Part shown: positions 1-12,085 of the stretch, piece after piece | How positions within the stretch are numbered: the first letter of the stretch is position 1 | Layout of the letters: every line of letters begins with the position of its first letter | DNA from: Hymenopus coronatus | Lineage: Eukaryota > Arthropoda > Insecta > Mantodea > Hymenopodidae | DNA length: 64,000 bases | Direction of reading: 5' to 3' | Assembly (NCBI GenBank): GCA_030762935.1 | Contig: CM060900.1 | Location: forward strand, 109,334,620 to 109,398,619 | Translations under genes and position numbers: made by a program | The notes under the pieces: generated by a model | What the model was told of the DNA's origin: nothing | Seen by the model: only the letters and a program-made list of their open reading frames with translations | Database searches by the model: none

Positions 1-1127
1 CTTACAAAATGGCTCATTTTACTAACGCTGAGTATCTGAGTATCATTTAAATTAAACACCTCGTAATGCGGCAACTGAAGAAAGAATTTGCAGAGAAAGG
101 ATTTTCAAATTGAAGAGCACCACATCATAGCAAATTTGTTTTAGTCTGTAAAAGAGTTCTAGATACAGGAAACGTATCTCCTCTCATTGAGTAAGTTGTC
201 AAGGAAATATGCACGAGAAGAAGAACCGCTTCACTTGATAGAGACAGTTCCTGGAAGGAGCAGCCGTGATAAAGCTCTATTTTTTTACTTTTTCTAGCAC
301 GCATGTAATTGTATAGCGTTTAACGCCCGATTTTACCACAAATGGCACCATAGGCATTGACATTGATGATTAGAGCTCAGTCCAGATTCACGAAATTGCC
401 GGATTGAGGTTCGGTACACACAGTATATGACGTGATGGAGTAGGTGCGGTCTATGCAGCCCGTTTCGAAACATGTTGTACTATCTAACACTGCTCACTGC
501 CTGGCCTAGTAGATAAAGTAGATAAACCAGTGAACACTGACAGCGGAGATTGAAAAATTTCGAAAATAACAAAGTGTAGGCGTTCGACACTGAACAAACT
601 TGAGGATGATTCAAACATAGTTTGAATGACAGGAGGAGAGTCTTTTCTTTCGATATAGTAAAGGCGTATCTTGTAATTCACTGTCATAAATTCTGAGTGA
701 GTTTGGTGATCTATGCTCATTGTCTTTTCGAAGCTCTGTATACTATTATCCTGAATTATTTTTATCCAGCTTTATACTTTATTTGTAGAAGTACAGTGCG
801 TTTTTCTGTTGTTTTTTTTTTTTTACTGATGATATGAAATAATTGTTTTGTTTAGTTACTTTATGAACTAGAACAATGTATATAATGCAAATATGTGTAA
901 TGAGCTACTTTTGGAACAGATTATACCGCAGTGTGCATTTTTACCCTACAAACCCCTCCCCACTGCCCGTTCTTTATACAGCTGACTGTTGTGTGCGCGC
1001 TTCGGAAGCCAAAACAGAGCTCTACTGATGACAGGGTTTGTACAGTCGTGTCGCCATACAAACTAGTTGCATTAGGGAACGTTGCGTTACCTATGTTTAC
1101 TGACTGCGCTTCAGAAGTGTTTGTTGA
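1..1127. other. No recognisable gene; AT-rich DNA
   Basis: No coding similarity, tRNA-like head or repeat family was recognised. The short ORFs on both strands (66-78 codons) have no domain character. Confidence 0.5.
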
Positions 1128-1484
1128 ATGATAGCAACATACTACGTAACTTACTATGATAACAGAATTAACGTACTAAATTCGTTAGACAGCGAGGGCT
1201 GTGCTGCATTGGACATATTAAAATCACTAACATCAGAAGATCTAAAGGAATATCTAGTATACATTAAAAATAACGTTGCAATTATGAAACTGCAAATTTA
1301 AAACTGTCTGAAGCACTTCAACACTAAACGAATTATTACGGACATTGAAAGAAGCACCACCAGACTCGGTTACTACAAAAAAGAGAAAAAATTCGAAAAT
1401 ATTTGGCATAAAGATGTTGGATATGCAACTATGAGTGACAAAAGGGACCTATTTTCGGCAGTGAGCATAAATCCACAAGAATAA
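1128..1484 (+). pseudogene. Possible decayed ORF of unknown origin
   Basis: An ATG at 1128 opens 57 codons ending in TAA at 1299-1301. The same frame then runs another 60 codons to a TAA at 1482-1484. The two halves make 118 sense codons with one internal stop, which is long for this AT-rich sequence. The first half reads like a helical segment (LDILKSLTSEDLKEYLVYI). The second is rich in charged residues (IITDIERSTTRLGYYKKE). I do not recognise the family. It may be a transposon-derived fragment, or chance. Confidence 0.25.
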
Positions 1485-2030
1485 ATATTGGTGATGTCCC
1501 ATACTTCCGATTTGCACCAGTCACACCGTGTGTCGTTAGGAGAAGTTTTTCTAAACACAAAACTATCTTAACTTAAACTGAAAGCGCCCTTCACGTCATA
1601 AACTAGCACAATAAATCGTTACTCAATGTAACTTTTAAAGTGAGCTATAAACAAGGGAAACATTTGTTTCTATTTGCTGCTATTATAAGTTAATCTTGTT
1701 TTAATTGCGTTTCTGTAGCTGATTAGATAGAAAAATATTTGTTTATTTAGCTTATCGCAAGTGGAAGTTTTGCTTCATTTTAGTGAAATTCATGCATACA
1801 TAGGAAAGGTTATTATATTTCATGTATCTATTTGGCAATAACAAATGTCAAGAAACAACGGGAAAGTAAATCCAAGGTATCTATCATCATTAGCTAGCGA
1901 CTTTCACCGGAGTGTAACGAGTTATTTCCCTCCCCTTCCTTGCCTCCACTATTATAAACAATCATGAAGGGCAGACGAGCTCTTAGCCTAACGTCGTTTG
2001 CAACAGGGACCGAAGCCTACTGATGATATG
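1485..2030. other. No feature seen
   Basis: AT-rich sequence with no recognised repeat or coding similarity. Confidence 0.4.
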
Positions 2031-2035
2031 AAGAT

Positions 2036-2136
2036 TGAGGCCAAAATGACAGGGAAAACCGAACAACCCGGAGAAAACCCGTCCCTGCACCGCTTTGTCC
2101 AACACAAATCCTACGTGCGGTTGCCTGTGATCAAAC
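2036..2136 (-). repeat. tRNA-like SINE fragment
   Basis: On the minus strand a B-box-like GGTTTGATCAC lies upstream of a GC-rich stretch with GGGTTTTCTCCGGG. This tRNA-head plus 'GGGTTTTC' body is typical of insect SINEs. It abuts the first unit R copy. Family assignment is weak. Confidence 0.35.
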
Positions 2137-2767
2137 CTTGGTGAGAACGTATGTACAATATACATAGTAGGTAGCGAAGATATTGTATTCTACTAACAGT
2201 TTGATATAAAGATTGAAACAGAAATACATGAATTAAGGTCCTCTTAATGCACAAAAAGCATTTTTACAAAAAGGTCCGTGTATGTGCGCAGCAAGATTAA
2301 AAACGTAAGGTCCGATAGTTACAAACTTGGTATTTCAGTTTAGTATCTCCCAGGGATGCAACACGTCGATTTTCTGAGAAGCCCCCCCCCCCTAAACTAC
2401 CTTTTAAATGGAAACGTGTTCGAACATTTGATTTTCTCAAAAATGACTAACTGCTTCGTTTTTATTAAAGCACCGTATATTAAAGTATTTACATTACAAA
2501 TCAAATTCGTATTTCTTTTGTTTTACTGCTGGTCATGCAAAGAAGCTAATTTCAATGAAAATCGCATAGTGGCAGCTTTTAGAATATTTCAGTATCGTTT
2601 TATCCTAGTGTATTCCCTTTATTTCCCTTCTATCTGAAAGAAACTGAGTAATAAGATCATTCTGCTAATGTTTATCTCCATTAGCATGAAGTAGATAGAA
2701 CAATAATATTTTGTAAGAAGTTTTTGAGCAGAGCAGGTAGGGAAAGTCAGAGGTATGGAACATATCG
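2137..2767 (-). repeat. Unit R, internally deleted copy
   Basis: Unit R is the main dispersed repeat here. By convention + runs from the left end (TCTGATGTGTTCCATTCA, then ACTTTCTCTA) to the right-end palindrome (ending TAGAGAAAGTAAAA). This minus copy starts at the hairpin remnant (ATGTACAATATACATAG) and passes the TTCACCGG-like and 'AAGGTCCGTG' landmarks. It then jumps at about 2500 from the middle of the unit to 'TCTTTTGTTTTACTGCTGG', losing roughly 200 bp. No conserved reading frame. Confidence 0.7.
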
Positions 2768-2847
2768 AATACCCCCCTCGTTGGGGTCCAAATCTAGAAT
2801 AGATGAGAGAACGTTAAGCCATCTTCGATTTATGAGTGTTAAACCCA

Positions 2848-3093
2848 CCGGCCCCCATGATCGCGCTCGCCGAAGCGTCTCGCTTTGGTGCTTAGTGGCG
2901 CAGGAGATCGTGGATTCGAGTCCTGGCATCGGTGCTTATGTGTTTGTAAATGTGTATATGTCTGTGTATGTATAGGTAAAAAGAAAACTTTAAATTAATA
3001 AATCAACTAAGGAAATGTAGCAAACTGGAAAAAGAGGAAAAAAGAATACAGCGCCGGAGTCCTGACAAGCCTCCGGAACTGTATTTTCTATTT

Positions 3094-3129
<36 letters not shown>
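2848..3129 (+). repeat. SINE family A copy 1 with (AC)n tail
   Basis: The head is tRNA-like, with B box GGATTCGAGTCC. The body runs through GAAACTGGAAAAAGAGG to a 3' segment forming the hairpin CCGGAG...CTCCGG, and ends in an (AC)16 tract (3097-3129). Two other copies, at 18155 and 52748, share head, body and hairpin. A box and anticodon region are too divergent for a working tRNA. Presumed Pol III-transcribed and LINE-mobilised. Confidence 0.8.
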
Positions 3130-3134
<5 letters not shown>

Positions 3135-3330
3135 AGGCCCGGTCCTATTAATATGCAACGATTCTTAAATGTATTTTCTGAGTCGAAGCCATTGTTTCTA
3201 TCACATGTACTAGTAGCTATACAGCGAACCTTTTTTAAACGCTTTATTACTTTTATATACCTTGTTCGTGACGCACTCTACGCCAGAAAACCAATGTGAT
3301 GGGATGTATACGTTTAGAAACAAATAATAA

Positions 3331-3390
3331 TGCCCAATATAGAATGAGACGCTAGAAACCGCAGCAGTTAAAGAGCGGCCATAAATAAAA
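3331..3390 (+). repeat. SINE family B, 3' fragment
   Basis: Only the family B 3' end is present: TGCCCAATATAGAATG, then GCAGCAGTTAAAGAGC and CATAAATAAA. Head and centre are missing. Confidence 0.7.
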
Positions 3391-3544
3391 TCGCAGTTCT
3401 TTAATTCCACATTAGCAGTTATATTACGCTATGTTTTATATTTGGTAAATATTACTAAAGGCTCTTGTGGTTTACATCTCCTTTGCTGAGGGTTGCTTAA
3501 TGATGTGATAAGTTTCTTTTTCAGAATTGCTGCACAATATGATG

Positions 3545-4409
3545 TGCACTTATGTACAATGTACGTAGTGGTTAGAGAAGGAATTACATTCCACTAAAAA
3601 TGCAATACGGAGATTTCACCGGAAATACATGTTTTGAGACCCCTGAATACAAAAAAAGCATTTTTAGAAACATGTCTTTATGTGTCTGGGCAGCATAGCT
3701 AAAAAAAGGTCGTTAAATGCTAAACTTGGTATTTAAGTTCAGTATCTTCCGAGGACGACACAAAGGTTTTCAAGAAAATTTCCCTACTCCAAACTATCCT
3801 TTATATAAAACATTTTTCGAAAACTCTGATTCCCTCAAAAATGGCTCCAACGATTTTGATTAAAATGTCATCCATATGTTTAAGATGTTTTCATGATAAC
3901 CGAAATGTATATCTTGAATTTTCTAGAAATAGCCTCTGGAGACCTCTTTATTCTGGATGACTTTTGTATAATGTAAACCGTAGGAGATACACAAAAACTT
4001 GCTCCACAAAAAATGTAGAGCACATTAAAAAACACAATTTATTTCATATATTTTTCTGTAGAGAACCGTTTCCGAGATATTCCTTGTTATTGGTTTCAAT
4101 GTTTAATTATAGTCTAACTTTTCTCAAGTGGGAAACCAACTTTCGTTTCATTTCTCTTATTTTACTCCCGAGAATACCAAAGAGAACCGTATTTCAATTA
4201 TTTTACAAAGCGATATCTTTTAAAGGATTTGACTATCATTTTAGCTTCTTATTTCCCTTCTACTTACAAGGAAGCAAATAATAAAACCATTTCTTCTAAT
4301 GTTTATATTGATTAGCATGACGTAGATGAAGGAATATTATTTGAAAGGAAAGTTTTTTGTAGAACAGCTAGAGGAAACGGCACGTGAATGGAACACATTA
4401 GATTTTTAC
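3545..4409 (-). repeat. Unit R, near full-length copy
   Basis: Runs from the right-end palindrome remnant (ATGTACAATGTACGTAG) through 'TTCACCGGAAATACATG', 'AGTATCTTCCGAGGA' and 'CGATTTTGATTAAAATG' to the left end (GGAACACATTAGATTTTT). About 865 bp, with no large internal deletion. Confidence 0.8.
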
Positions 4410-4416
4410 ACAGTGC

Positions 4417-4980
4417 AACTCAGATAATTCCAACATTTATAATTCGAAATCGTCGTTAACTCGAAGATATTTTTTGGTCCCTTGCATCTTATATTACAGC
4501 AATATGAAAAAAAAGCACATGGGATTGAAATTTCATTGTCATTTACTCGAAGTTCTTCTTCAGAAACATCGGTCGAAAATTAATTTAAACGCGGAAATTC
4601 AATATGATAACTTCGTTCATGTGCTCCTGCAAAAGAGGTAATCGCTCCCGGGTTGTTTGTTTTGTCAGAATGCAGTTTGGAGGGTGGAACTAGCTTTCCT
4701 GGCTACCGTCCTTAATCTTCTATACCTGTTCTCACATTCCCTTGTTTAAACACGTGCACTTTCAGTTGTCTCTTGAGACTCGTGCTGTTCAGTGCGTTGC
4801 AAATCAGTGCCACTACCTCTCTTATTAAACCGCGTTTCGATTCCTATGGCGAGGAGGAGGAACGAAAATTAAAGTGGAAGAGATGCCAATTCCGACATTA
4901 CTGGAGGCACTTCGTCATCTGTGTGAAATTCGTCGTTACGTCGACGAACAGGTCAGCGTAAGGAGTTTTTCAGGCACAAA
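4417..4980 (+). pseudogene. Possible pogo/Tigger-like transposon remnant
   Basis: The left part carries CAGTGCAACTCAGATAATTCC and 'TTAACTCGAAGATATTTTTT' with GGTCCCTTG, resembling the 'CAGT..AACCTCGATAACTCGAA' ends of arthropod pogo/Tigger elements. Near 4874 a frame reads PTLLEALRHLCEIRRYVDEQ, like the acidic helical C-terminus of Tigger transposases. No DDE core survives. The right inverted repeat was not found. It follows directly after a unit R left end. Confidence 0.4.
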
Positions 4981-5815
4981 ACGTACTTGAAGGGTTTGTA
5001 ACCTTAACAGACTAAATTCTGCAAAATAATAATATATTTCAACCTGCTTTCCAAAATTGTAATTAGGCCTACGGTAGAGTAATTTGCTACAGTATAGAGT
5101 AAAATGTGTGCAATCTCTGTATGCCTACAATATATCATTTCGAGTTATACTACTTTTTGACTCGGCGGAATAGCTGTAATGTACCCCCCGATGATGTAGA
5201 GATTGAATTGTAATGTATGCTGTTTTCTTGCACCGTGGATGGGCTTGCCGTAGGCTAACCTCAATGGTGAATAATTGTGGATGGTATTGTGTGGTCTGTT
5301 GCAGTGTTTTATCGTAGGGAGTGCTACAGTGTACCTTCGATGATGTGCTGTTTTCAGGTTGGCTCTGCAAGATGGCTATTGTGTACCTATGGAAGTGAAG
5401 TATGTAATATGATTTGTCTTACTTGACAGATTCGCTGATATGTCCCTGAAATGTGTTATTTGATGTTTCGATCTAATGTGCCTGATAGGTATATTTTGAG
5501 GATTTTGCAACAATGTCTGTTAAATTGTTTTCTTTGCAGATGGAGCGCTTTAATTACTATTTTAGTTTGAGTTTATCTGGGATATTATGGTACTTATATG
5601 CATGTTTTATGCATGTAATTATGTCCGCATGTCATGAAGTATGTGGCGCTTGATGTAGCATTTTGCACTCTAGGTTTGTTTTCTAACCTTCATAACCTGT
5701 ACTGCTAATATGATACTAATGACATTTATTACTATTCTGCAGTATGTGTGTGAGTGAGAAGCGCACGCCTTTTATTTTTATTTAAATGTTTGTTACCTTT
5801 TGTTAATTTATTTTT
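4981..5815. other. No gene recognised
   Basis: TG-rich, AT-rich sequence without recognised coding similarity. The 81-codon minus ORF at 5125-5370 has no domain character. Confidence 0.4.
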
Positions 5816-5977
5816 GCTTTCTCTAACATATATGTAGGTATAATGAACATATTAGATAGAGAAGGTGCTGTATTCCACTCAAAAATTTGATACCACGATT
5901 TCACCGGAAATATGTTTTGAGAACTTTGAAACTAAGAAGAAAGAAAAAAAAAAATAACACACATTTTTAGGAAAAGG

Positions 5978-6039
<62 letters not shown>

Positions 6040-6552
6040 TAACTTTCTGTGTGTGCAAGTCTGTGAGCAGCATAACTCATAAACGAAAGGTACGTTAAAT
6101 ACTTGGTATGTAAGTTGAGCATCGTCCAAGGAGACCTCTTCATTCTGGACGATTTCTGTATAACTTGTAAACCGTAAGAAACGGACAAAAAGTGACTACA
6201 CAAAACATGTAGATCCCGTTAAAACATGCACTTTTTTTTCTAGAGTTAACCATTTCGGAAATTTTCCTTATTATTGGTTTTAATTTTAAAACACTTACAC
6301 TTTTCTCGGACAGGAAGTCGTCCGTGTTTCTTCTTCTTCTTTTTTTTTAAGTTTTCGATGGCTTTTAAAACATTTGACTACTGCTTTCGGCTAATAGATT
6401 CTCTTTTACCCTTCTACTTACAAGGAAGCAAGTAATAATACAATTTATGCTAATGTTTATCATGATGTGGATAAAAGAATAATCTTCCTTAAGAATAGTT
6501 TGTTTGCAGAACAGGTAGAGAGAATATCACATGAATGAAACATCAGATTTTT
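5816..6552 (-). repeat. Unit R with expanded (GT)n
   Basis: Starts with CTTTCTCTAACATATATG and ends CATCAGATTTTTT. The site that reads GGTCCGTGTGTG in other copies has grown here to a (GT)29 tract (5981-6038). The region following the tract is shortened. Confidence 0.8.
5981..6038. repeat. (GT)29 microsatellite inside unit R
   Basis: Pure dinucleotide run following AAGGTCC, at the same internal position as the CA tracts at 31211 and 62555 in other unit R copies. Confidence 0.97.
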
Positions 6553-6914
6553 TGTGCAAAATATGCTCTTTTTGTGGTGTAATGTTTACTAGCTGTTCAG
6601 GTTTTTATATTAAATAATTACGTTTGTTTTGGAATCTGTTGGTTGAGACATTCAATTTTGTGAAGCCTGCAGGAAGGAAAGTAAAAGATAATTTTCGATT
6701 ATATATGTTCCATGGCTGAATCTCAGAATAACGTCAATATCACTTTTTTTATTCTTTCGTAACTTTTGAGCTGAATTTAGTAACCAGTTATATATTTGGC
6801 AATGCACGAGCAGAAGCGTAGACGTTTTAATTAGTTGCAGACTTTATGAATTTTGTAGCAAATAAACACGTGTCGGTATAGAAAAATAACTGAATTTTAT
6901 TTATGCACGATACT
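6553..6914. other. No feature seen
   Basis: AT-rich spacer between a unit R copy and a family B SINE. Confidence 0.4.
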
Positions 6915-7117
6915 GCTGCGGATCTTAGCATCCCATTCTATATATGGCGTAAAAGACCGCTTATTCTAATGAAATGCCTCGACACTGGTCCAACGGCTTT
7001 ACTTCGCTTCCGATGAAGCCATTCTAAGGGGAAAAAATCCATCGACATCCGCTGGGTTTGAACCCGTGACCTTGGGAACCAGGGCTAGCATGTTACATCT
7101 AGCCCACGTAGGACGAC
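6915..7117 (-). repeat. SINE family B, internally shortened
   Basis: Minus orientation. The 3' end (CATCCCATTCTATATATGG) comes first, then 'CCAACGGCTTTACTTC', then the tRNA-like head with B box GGGTTTGAACCCGTGAC. About 60 bp of the body is missing relative to the copies at 11711 and 16890. Confidence 0.75.
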
Positions 7118-7834
7118 TTTGATAAAGTCCGATAGTATTTCCAAACTCTATCATCAGCTGTTGTTAAATCAGATGCACTGAACGAGTGAAAGCACGAGTA
7201 AAACCCAGTACGGCATCCATCTTAGCCGGAATATAACATATAAACTGTATCTTTAAGGATTCATATTTCTTGTAAGTTTTAGGTTACTCCGGGGAGCACT
7301 GTTATGTCTATTTTTTTTCTGTACCTAAGTTTAGAGGACTGATATTTAATTACTTTTGGTGCATGTACTTTCTTCTATTATAGCCTTTGTAATACCCAGT
7401 GATAAACGGAATGATATTCTGCGATGTAAATTACCGTATATTTTGCACCTAAGAAATTTTTGATAATTATGACATAATTAACCTCAAAAAAATCAAAGAA
7501 GGGAGATAGATTCATGAAATAATTGACAAATAAAAATAGAACTGATCGTGCAACCTGTTATGATTATGACGCACGCTGTAATACGTCTGGAACAAATAAA
7601 TCAGCCACTAAGTACGTAGAACATACAGTCCGTGTGTATATGCATACGCTTGAAGAGATGGTAGTTGCACGAGAATCGATCGATATATGTACACTGCTGT
7701 AAGCTGTTGGCATTTTAAGCGGGTGTAAAGGAGTGTGCTTGTTTTCATCAATTCTACTACACAGAAGACTCAAAAGTAGTTTACAAATATGATTTAAATT
7801 GGAAAGTTGCAACAAATATGAACAATTCTATTAC

Positions 7835-7960
7835 ATTACACACGATTTCTCTAACCACTATAGTTCCTTTTATATAACTTCTATAGAATATTAAGAACAA
7901 TTATTTTCTTATCTGTTTTATATTAATCAAGATAAACTTTTGTATAAGGTTATACGATTT
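7835..7960 (+). repeat. Unit R left-end fragment, degraded
   Basis: CACGATTTCTCTAACCAC through TCTTATCTG to TAATCAAGATAAAC follows the order of the first 120 bp of unit R (ACTTTCTCTA...AATCGAGATAAAC). Very diverged. Confidence 0.4.
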
Positions 7961-8213
7961 TTGTATCTTGTGGTTAAAATGGGGACCGAATTGATAGGAC
8001 ACGTACCTGTTTCACATGTTTATAATCCTTGTAAATTGTATTTTTTGTTTATAATTTGGAAGAATCTGTTTCAAAATAGCGGTTTGTAAAGTTTAGCAAG
8101 CTTAAATGTTTATGGAATCTACATGTACTTTGTTTCATAAGGAAATCGGAATTTCACAATTAATATACAACGTTCCTTACAAATGAAGACGACTTCACTT
8201 ACCAAAAAGAACG

Positions 8214-8435
8214 AGTTATTTATGGATGTTCTTTAACTCCTATGGCTTTCAGTGTCAATTTACTGGGCGTGAAAGACCGATTAAATTTGCTCACAGGGCC
8301 CTTTATCCGCTTTAGGGCTATTTTATGTGCTGCACGGAACCACCGGATTTATTGACCTTCCAAAGGAAGCCATATTAAGGACTTCAGGTGAACTCTTCCC
8401 AGAAAATCAATAAAAAACATGGAAGTCAATGGGGG
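8214..8435 (-). repeat. SINE family B, head missing
   Basis: Minus orientation: TTATTTATGGATGTTCTTTAAC, 'ACTGGGCGTGAAAGACCG', 'CCAAAGGAAGCCAT'. The tRNA-like head has been replaced by unrelated sequence. Confidence 0.65.
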
Positions 8436-8669
8436 AAGGTGTAGATATACGCATGCGACATGCGGCGTTAACTGAGTTGTGAATGAAGCTGATTTAGTTG
8501 ACGTTTCTGCAATAGCTTGGTGACTCGCACTCGGTCATTACATTTACGTGCTCCAGAAACAAAAATCTGTGAATTCAACAGAAACAAATCATAACTGAAG
8601 ACGTGGGATCATACAGCGCATTCTAATAAATTGTCATCACCCACTATATTATCAAATTTAAAATAACAA

Positions 8670-9155
8670 GACCAAGTGCTGATATCAAGACTTCGCATTG
8701 GACACACAAAACTCACCCACACCGCCATTTTCCTGAAGGAGCCACCGCCTGCCAAAAGACCTTAACCATCAAGCACATCTTCACGGAATACCTAGTTTAT
8801 GAAGAAAAAAGGAGAGAGTACAATATGACCATTCACCTTTCAAAAATATTCAATGACCAAAAAACGATTCAGTGTGTCTTAAAATGTCTTCATTCAACAT
8901 CACTATACAACCAGCTGTAGCTGTAAACATCCATGCAGAATTTCCTATGTTAAACGTTGTTCATGTATTGTATCTTAACGATTTTATTGTAATTCATTGT
9001 AATGATTTCCATACATTGTAATGACTGTTTGTCATGTGTTCTAATGACTTGTATTGAATTGTAATTAACCGTTGCACAGTTCTGTTTTTATGTCGGGAAA
9101 AAAAAAAAAATTGCAGTTAAGCGACAATAAAAAAAAAATAAAATAAAAAAAAGAA
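8670..9155 (+). pseudogene. 3' end of a LINE (RNase H/C-terminal region)
   Basis: Frame from 8670 reads LISRLRIGHTKLTHT...EPPP, the post-RNase H segment of jockey/I-clade LINE ORF2 proteins. After a frameshift near 8755 it continues TIKHIFTEYLVYEEKRREYN, the usual 'IKHIL.EC..Y...R' block with its cysteine pair lost. A 3' UTR follows, with repeated ATTGTAATGA words, then an A-rich tail (9128-9155). A 5'-truncated dead copy, as is normal for LINEs. Confidence 0.7.
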
Positions 9156-9984
9156 TAACACAAGTGTGCAAAATGTGTAGAAAAGCAATTTCTTGCGGGG
9201 AGAGGCCACACAACTTTAAAGAAAGGTGTTACATTCATACACAGAGTGAAGCTTAAGAACCTGTTGTAAAAGCAATGCACGAGTTTTCCGTCGTTGTTCA
9301 GAACATGATGACGCGCCATCTGAAAATATCTACACCATTTATTTAGCTTCAACATCAACCATATCACTAAGTATTGTGCGAGGTACTCAACAAAATTGGC
9401 CACATGCGTTTATACAGAGAAAACTGATAATAGGAACAGAATCCAGTGAAAAGCCATTGCATTTACAGTTTGTTGTTTTTTATATTAAATGAGTACCGAG
9501 CTCCTGCTATCAGTGCACGAAAATCAGTATCGAGTATCGTCCAAACACTATTAGAACTAAAGCTGGGTTGACCCTGTACACCTGTGGTTTGTCCTATTTC
9601 TTGCCAAGTTCTTAAGCGGTTTAGTTCACTAATATCCAAAAAGTGTCCGTGTTTACTATTTTATCGCATAAAACAAACTTTTGTGCAATAACTTGGTCTT
9701 TTACTATAATTTTTCTCATAGCGTTATTTTTTCAAAGTTAATTTCAAGGAAGTTTACAATTTATCTGATGAAGCTCCCAACTTTGAAAGATTTATTGAGA
9801 TTATTCCATGAATAATATATAAAGTTTATACAATGAATTATTATTTTCTTACTTGTTTAAAATCAAGTCACCAACGTGTCAGCTGTCAGATCATGGCATA
9901 CTATAAAAACAATCGAATGTGTTACGTAATACTAAGCATTCCTACCGAAAGTAGGAATGAGGAAATAGTTAGCCTCAAAATAAG
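9156..9984. other. No gene recognised
   Basis: The 112-codon minus ORF (9065-9403) runs through the LINE A-tail and is low complexity. Nothing else is identifiable. Confidence 0.4.
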
Positions 9985-10235
9985 CTGTCGTCTTCCGTGA
10001 TCTAGGGGCATGGTCACGGGTTTAAACCCGGCAAGAGTGATGGATTTTTTTTTTTGGGGGGGGGGGTAAAAATTCTTAGCATGGCTTCCTACGGAAGGGA
10101 AATAAAGCCGTTGATCCCGTGTCGTATATTTACCGCACATACAGAACCTCAAGCCTGATAAATATGCCTCTAAGCAGAATTAAACAATCTTTCATGCCCA
10201 ATATAGAATGGGAAGCTGAGAACCGCAGCAGTTCA
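9985..10235 (+). repeat. SINE family B with expanded poly-G
   Basis: tRNA-like head with GGGTTTAAACCCGGC, a T9-G12 run at about 10036-10067, then 'AGCATGGCTTCCTACGGAAG', 'AATAAAGCCGTTGATCCC' and the 3' block CCCAATATAGAATGGGA...CCGCAGCAGTT. Confidence 0.8.
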
Positions 10236-10944
<709 letters not shown>

Positions 10945-11179
10945 TTATAAAGAAAAACAAAGAATTAGTTAAAAAGCACATTAAAGCATGGTTTAATTTC
11001 TTAATTCTCACTACATTAGACGTTTACAAAATGCATAATATTGTCCCAGTCCGCTTGAAGGAGCCTTCTATTGGTACCGAAGTAATGAATTCAGATAATT
11101 CCAAACTGTTCTTCGCTAACATTACTGTAATATTTCTAGCAGGACTGCAAAATATATTGAATTTGAAGCGGTAGGTTAC

Positions 11180-11196
11180 GTGTGTGTGTGTGTGTG

Positions 11197-11238
<42 letters not shown>
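11180..11238. repeat. (TG)n microsatellite
   Basis: An interrupted TG tract followed by TCTTCTTTCTTTCTTTC. It lies about 240 bp 5' of the kinase exon on the minus strand. Confidence 0.95.
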
Positions 11239-11617
11239 TCTTCTTTCTTTCTTTCTTTCTCTCCAGCCTGCAGGAACGAAAGAAAAAAAAATAGCAGATA
11301 AAGATTGCATTTTTATGTTATCTCATTCAAATACTTTTTAAACACAGATCTGTGTAAAAAATTAGTATTAATGCATCACTCTGATTTTTAAATTCGTTTT
11401 ACCTTCTCTGGCAGCATGTACAAGGTAGATTGTAGAGAAGGCGTTGTATTCCATCCGAAAATTCGATACCGAGAATTCACCGGAAATACATGTTTTCAGG
11501 TCCCCTGAATCCATAAAAGCATGTTTAGAAAAAGGTCCATTGATGTGTGTGGGTGTAAGTGTTTGTGGGCATCATAATTAAAAAAAACGTAAAGTCCGCC
11601 AAATACCAAACCATGGG

Positions 11618-12085
11618 TCTCCCGATCTCTAGCCGGTAGCTCTGGTTTACCGGGAAACATGAGAGTCAGTTCAGAAATTCAATGCTCTGACGGCAAAAAT
11701 GGAAATGGCGTGTTATTTATGGACGCTCTTTAACTGCTGTGGTTCTCAGCGTCCCATTCTATACTGGGCGAGAAAGACCGCTTAATTTTGCTCAGAGGCC
11801 TCTCTTATCAGGCTTGAGGTTCTTTTACGTGCCGTAAATCTACGACACGGGACCAACGGCTTTACTTCCCTTCCGAAGGAAGCCATGCTAAGGATTTTTA
11901 CACCCGAAAAAATCCATCGTCCTCCGCCGGGTTTGAACCCGCGACCTTGGGTATACATTACACCACGGAGGGCGACTTCTCTGTCGGCATGTTGCCATGG
12001 TAGCTCAGTAGCAGAGTAACCGGCTAGAGATCGAGAGATCCGTGGTTCAAATCCCGGCTATAGCACTGAATTTTTCAGTCTGACT
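11618..12085. repeat. Composite of tRNA-like SINE arms around a family B SINE
   Basis: The right arm (11990-12085) is a tRNA-like head, GCCATGGTAGCTCAGTAGC with B box GGTTCAAATCCC. The left arm (11625-11700) contains the reverse complement of ACCGGCTAGAGATCG and of AGCACTGAATTT, in permuted order. A complete family B SINE lies between. This looks like an inverted, rearranged SINE pair later hit by SINE B. Confidence 0.55.
11711..11977 (-). repeat. SINE family B, near full-length
   Basis: Minus orientation, from TTATTTATGGACGCTC (3' end) through TGCCGTAAATCTACGACAC and CTTCCGAAGGAAGCCATGC to the tRNA-like head (GGGTTTGAACCCGCGACC, CACCACGGAGGGCGAC). Confidence 0.85.

Noticed and set aside
9065..9403. 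112-codon minus-strand ORF
   Set aside because: It reads back through the LINE A-rich tail, giving F-rich low-complexity sequence.
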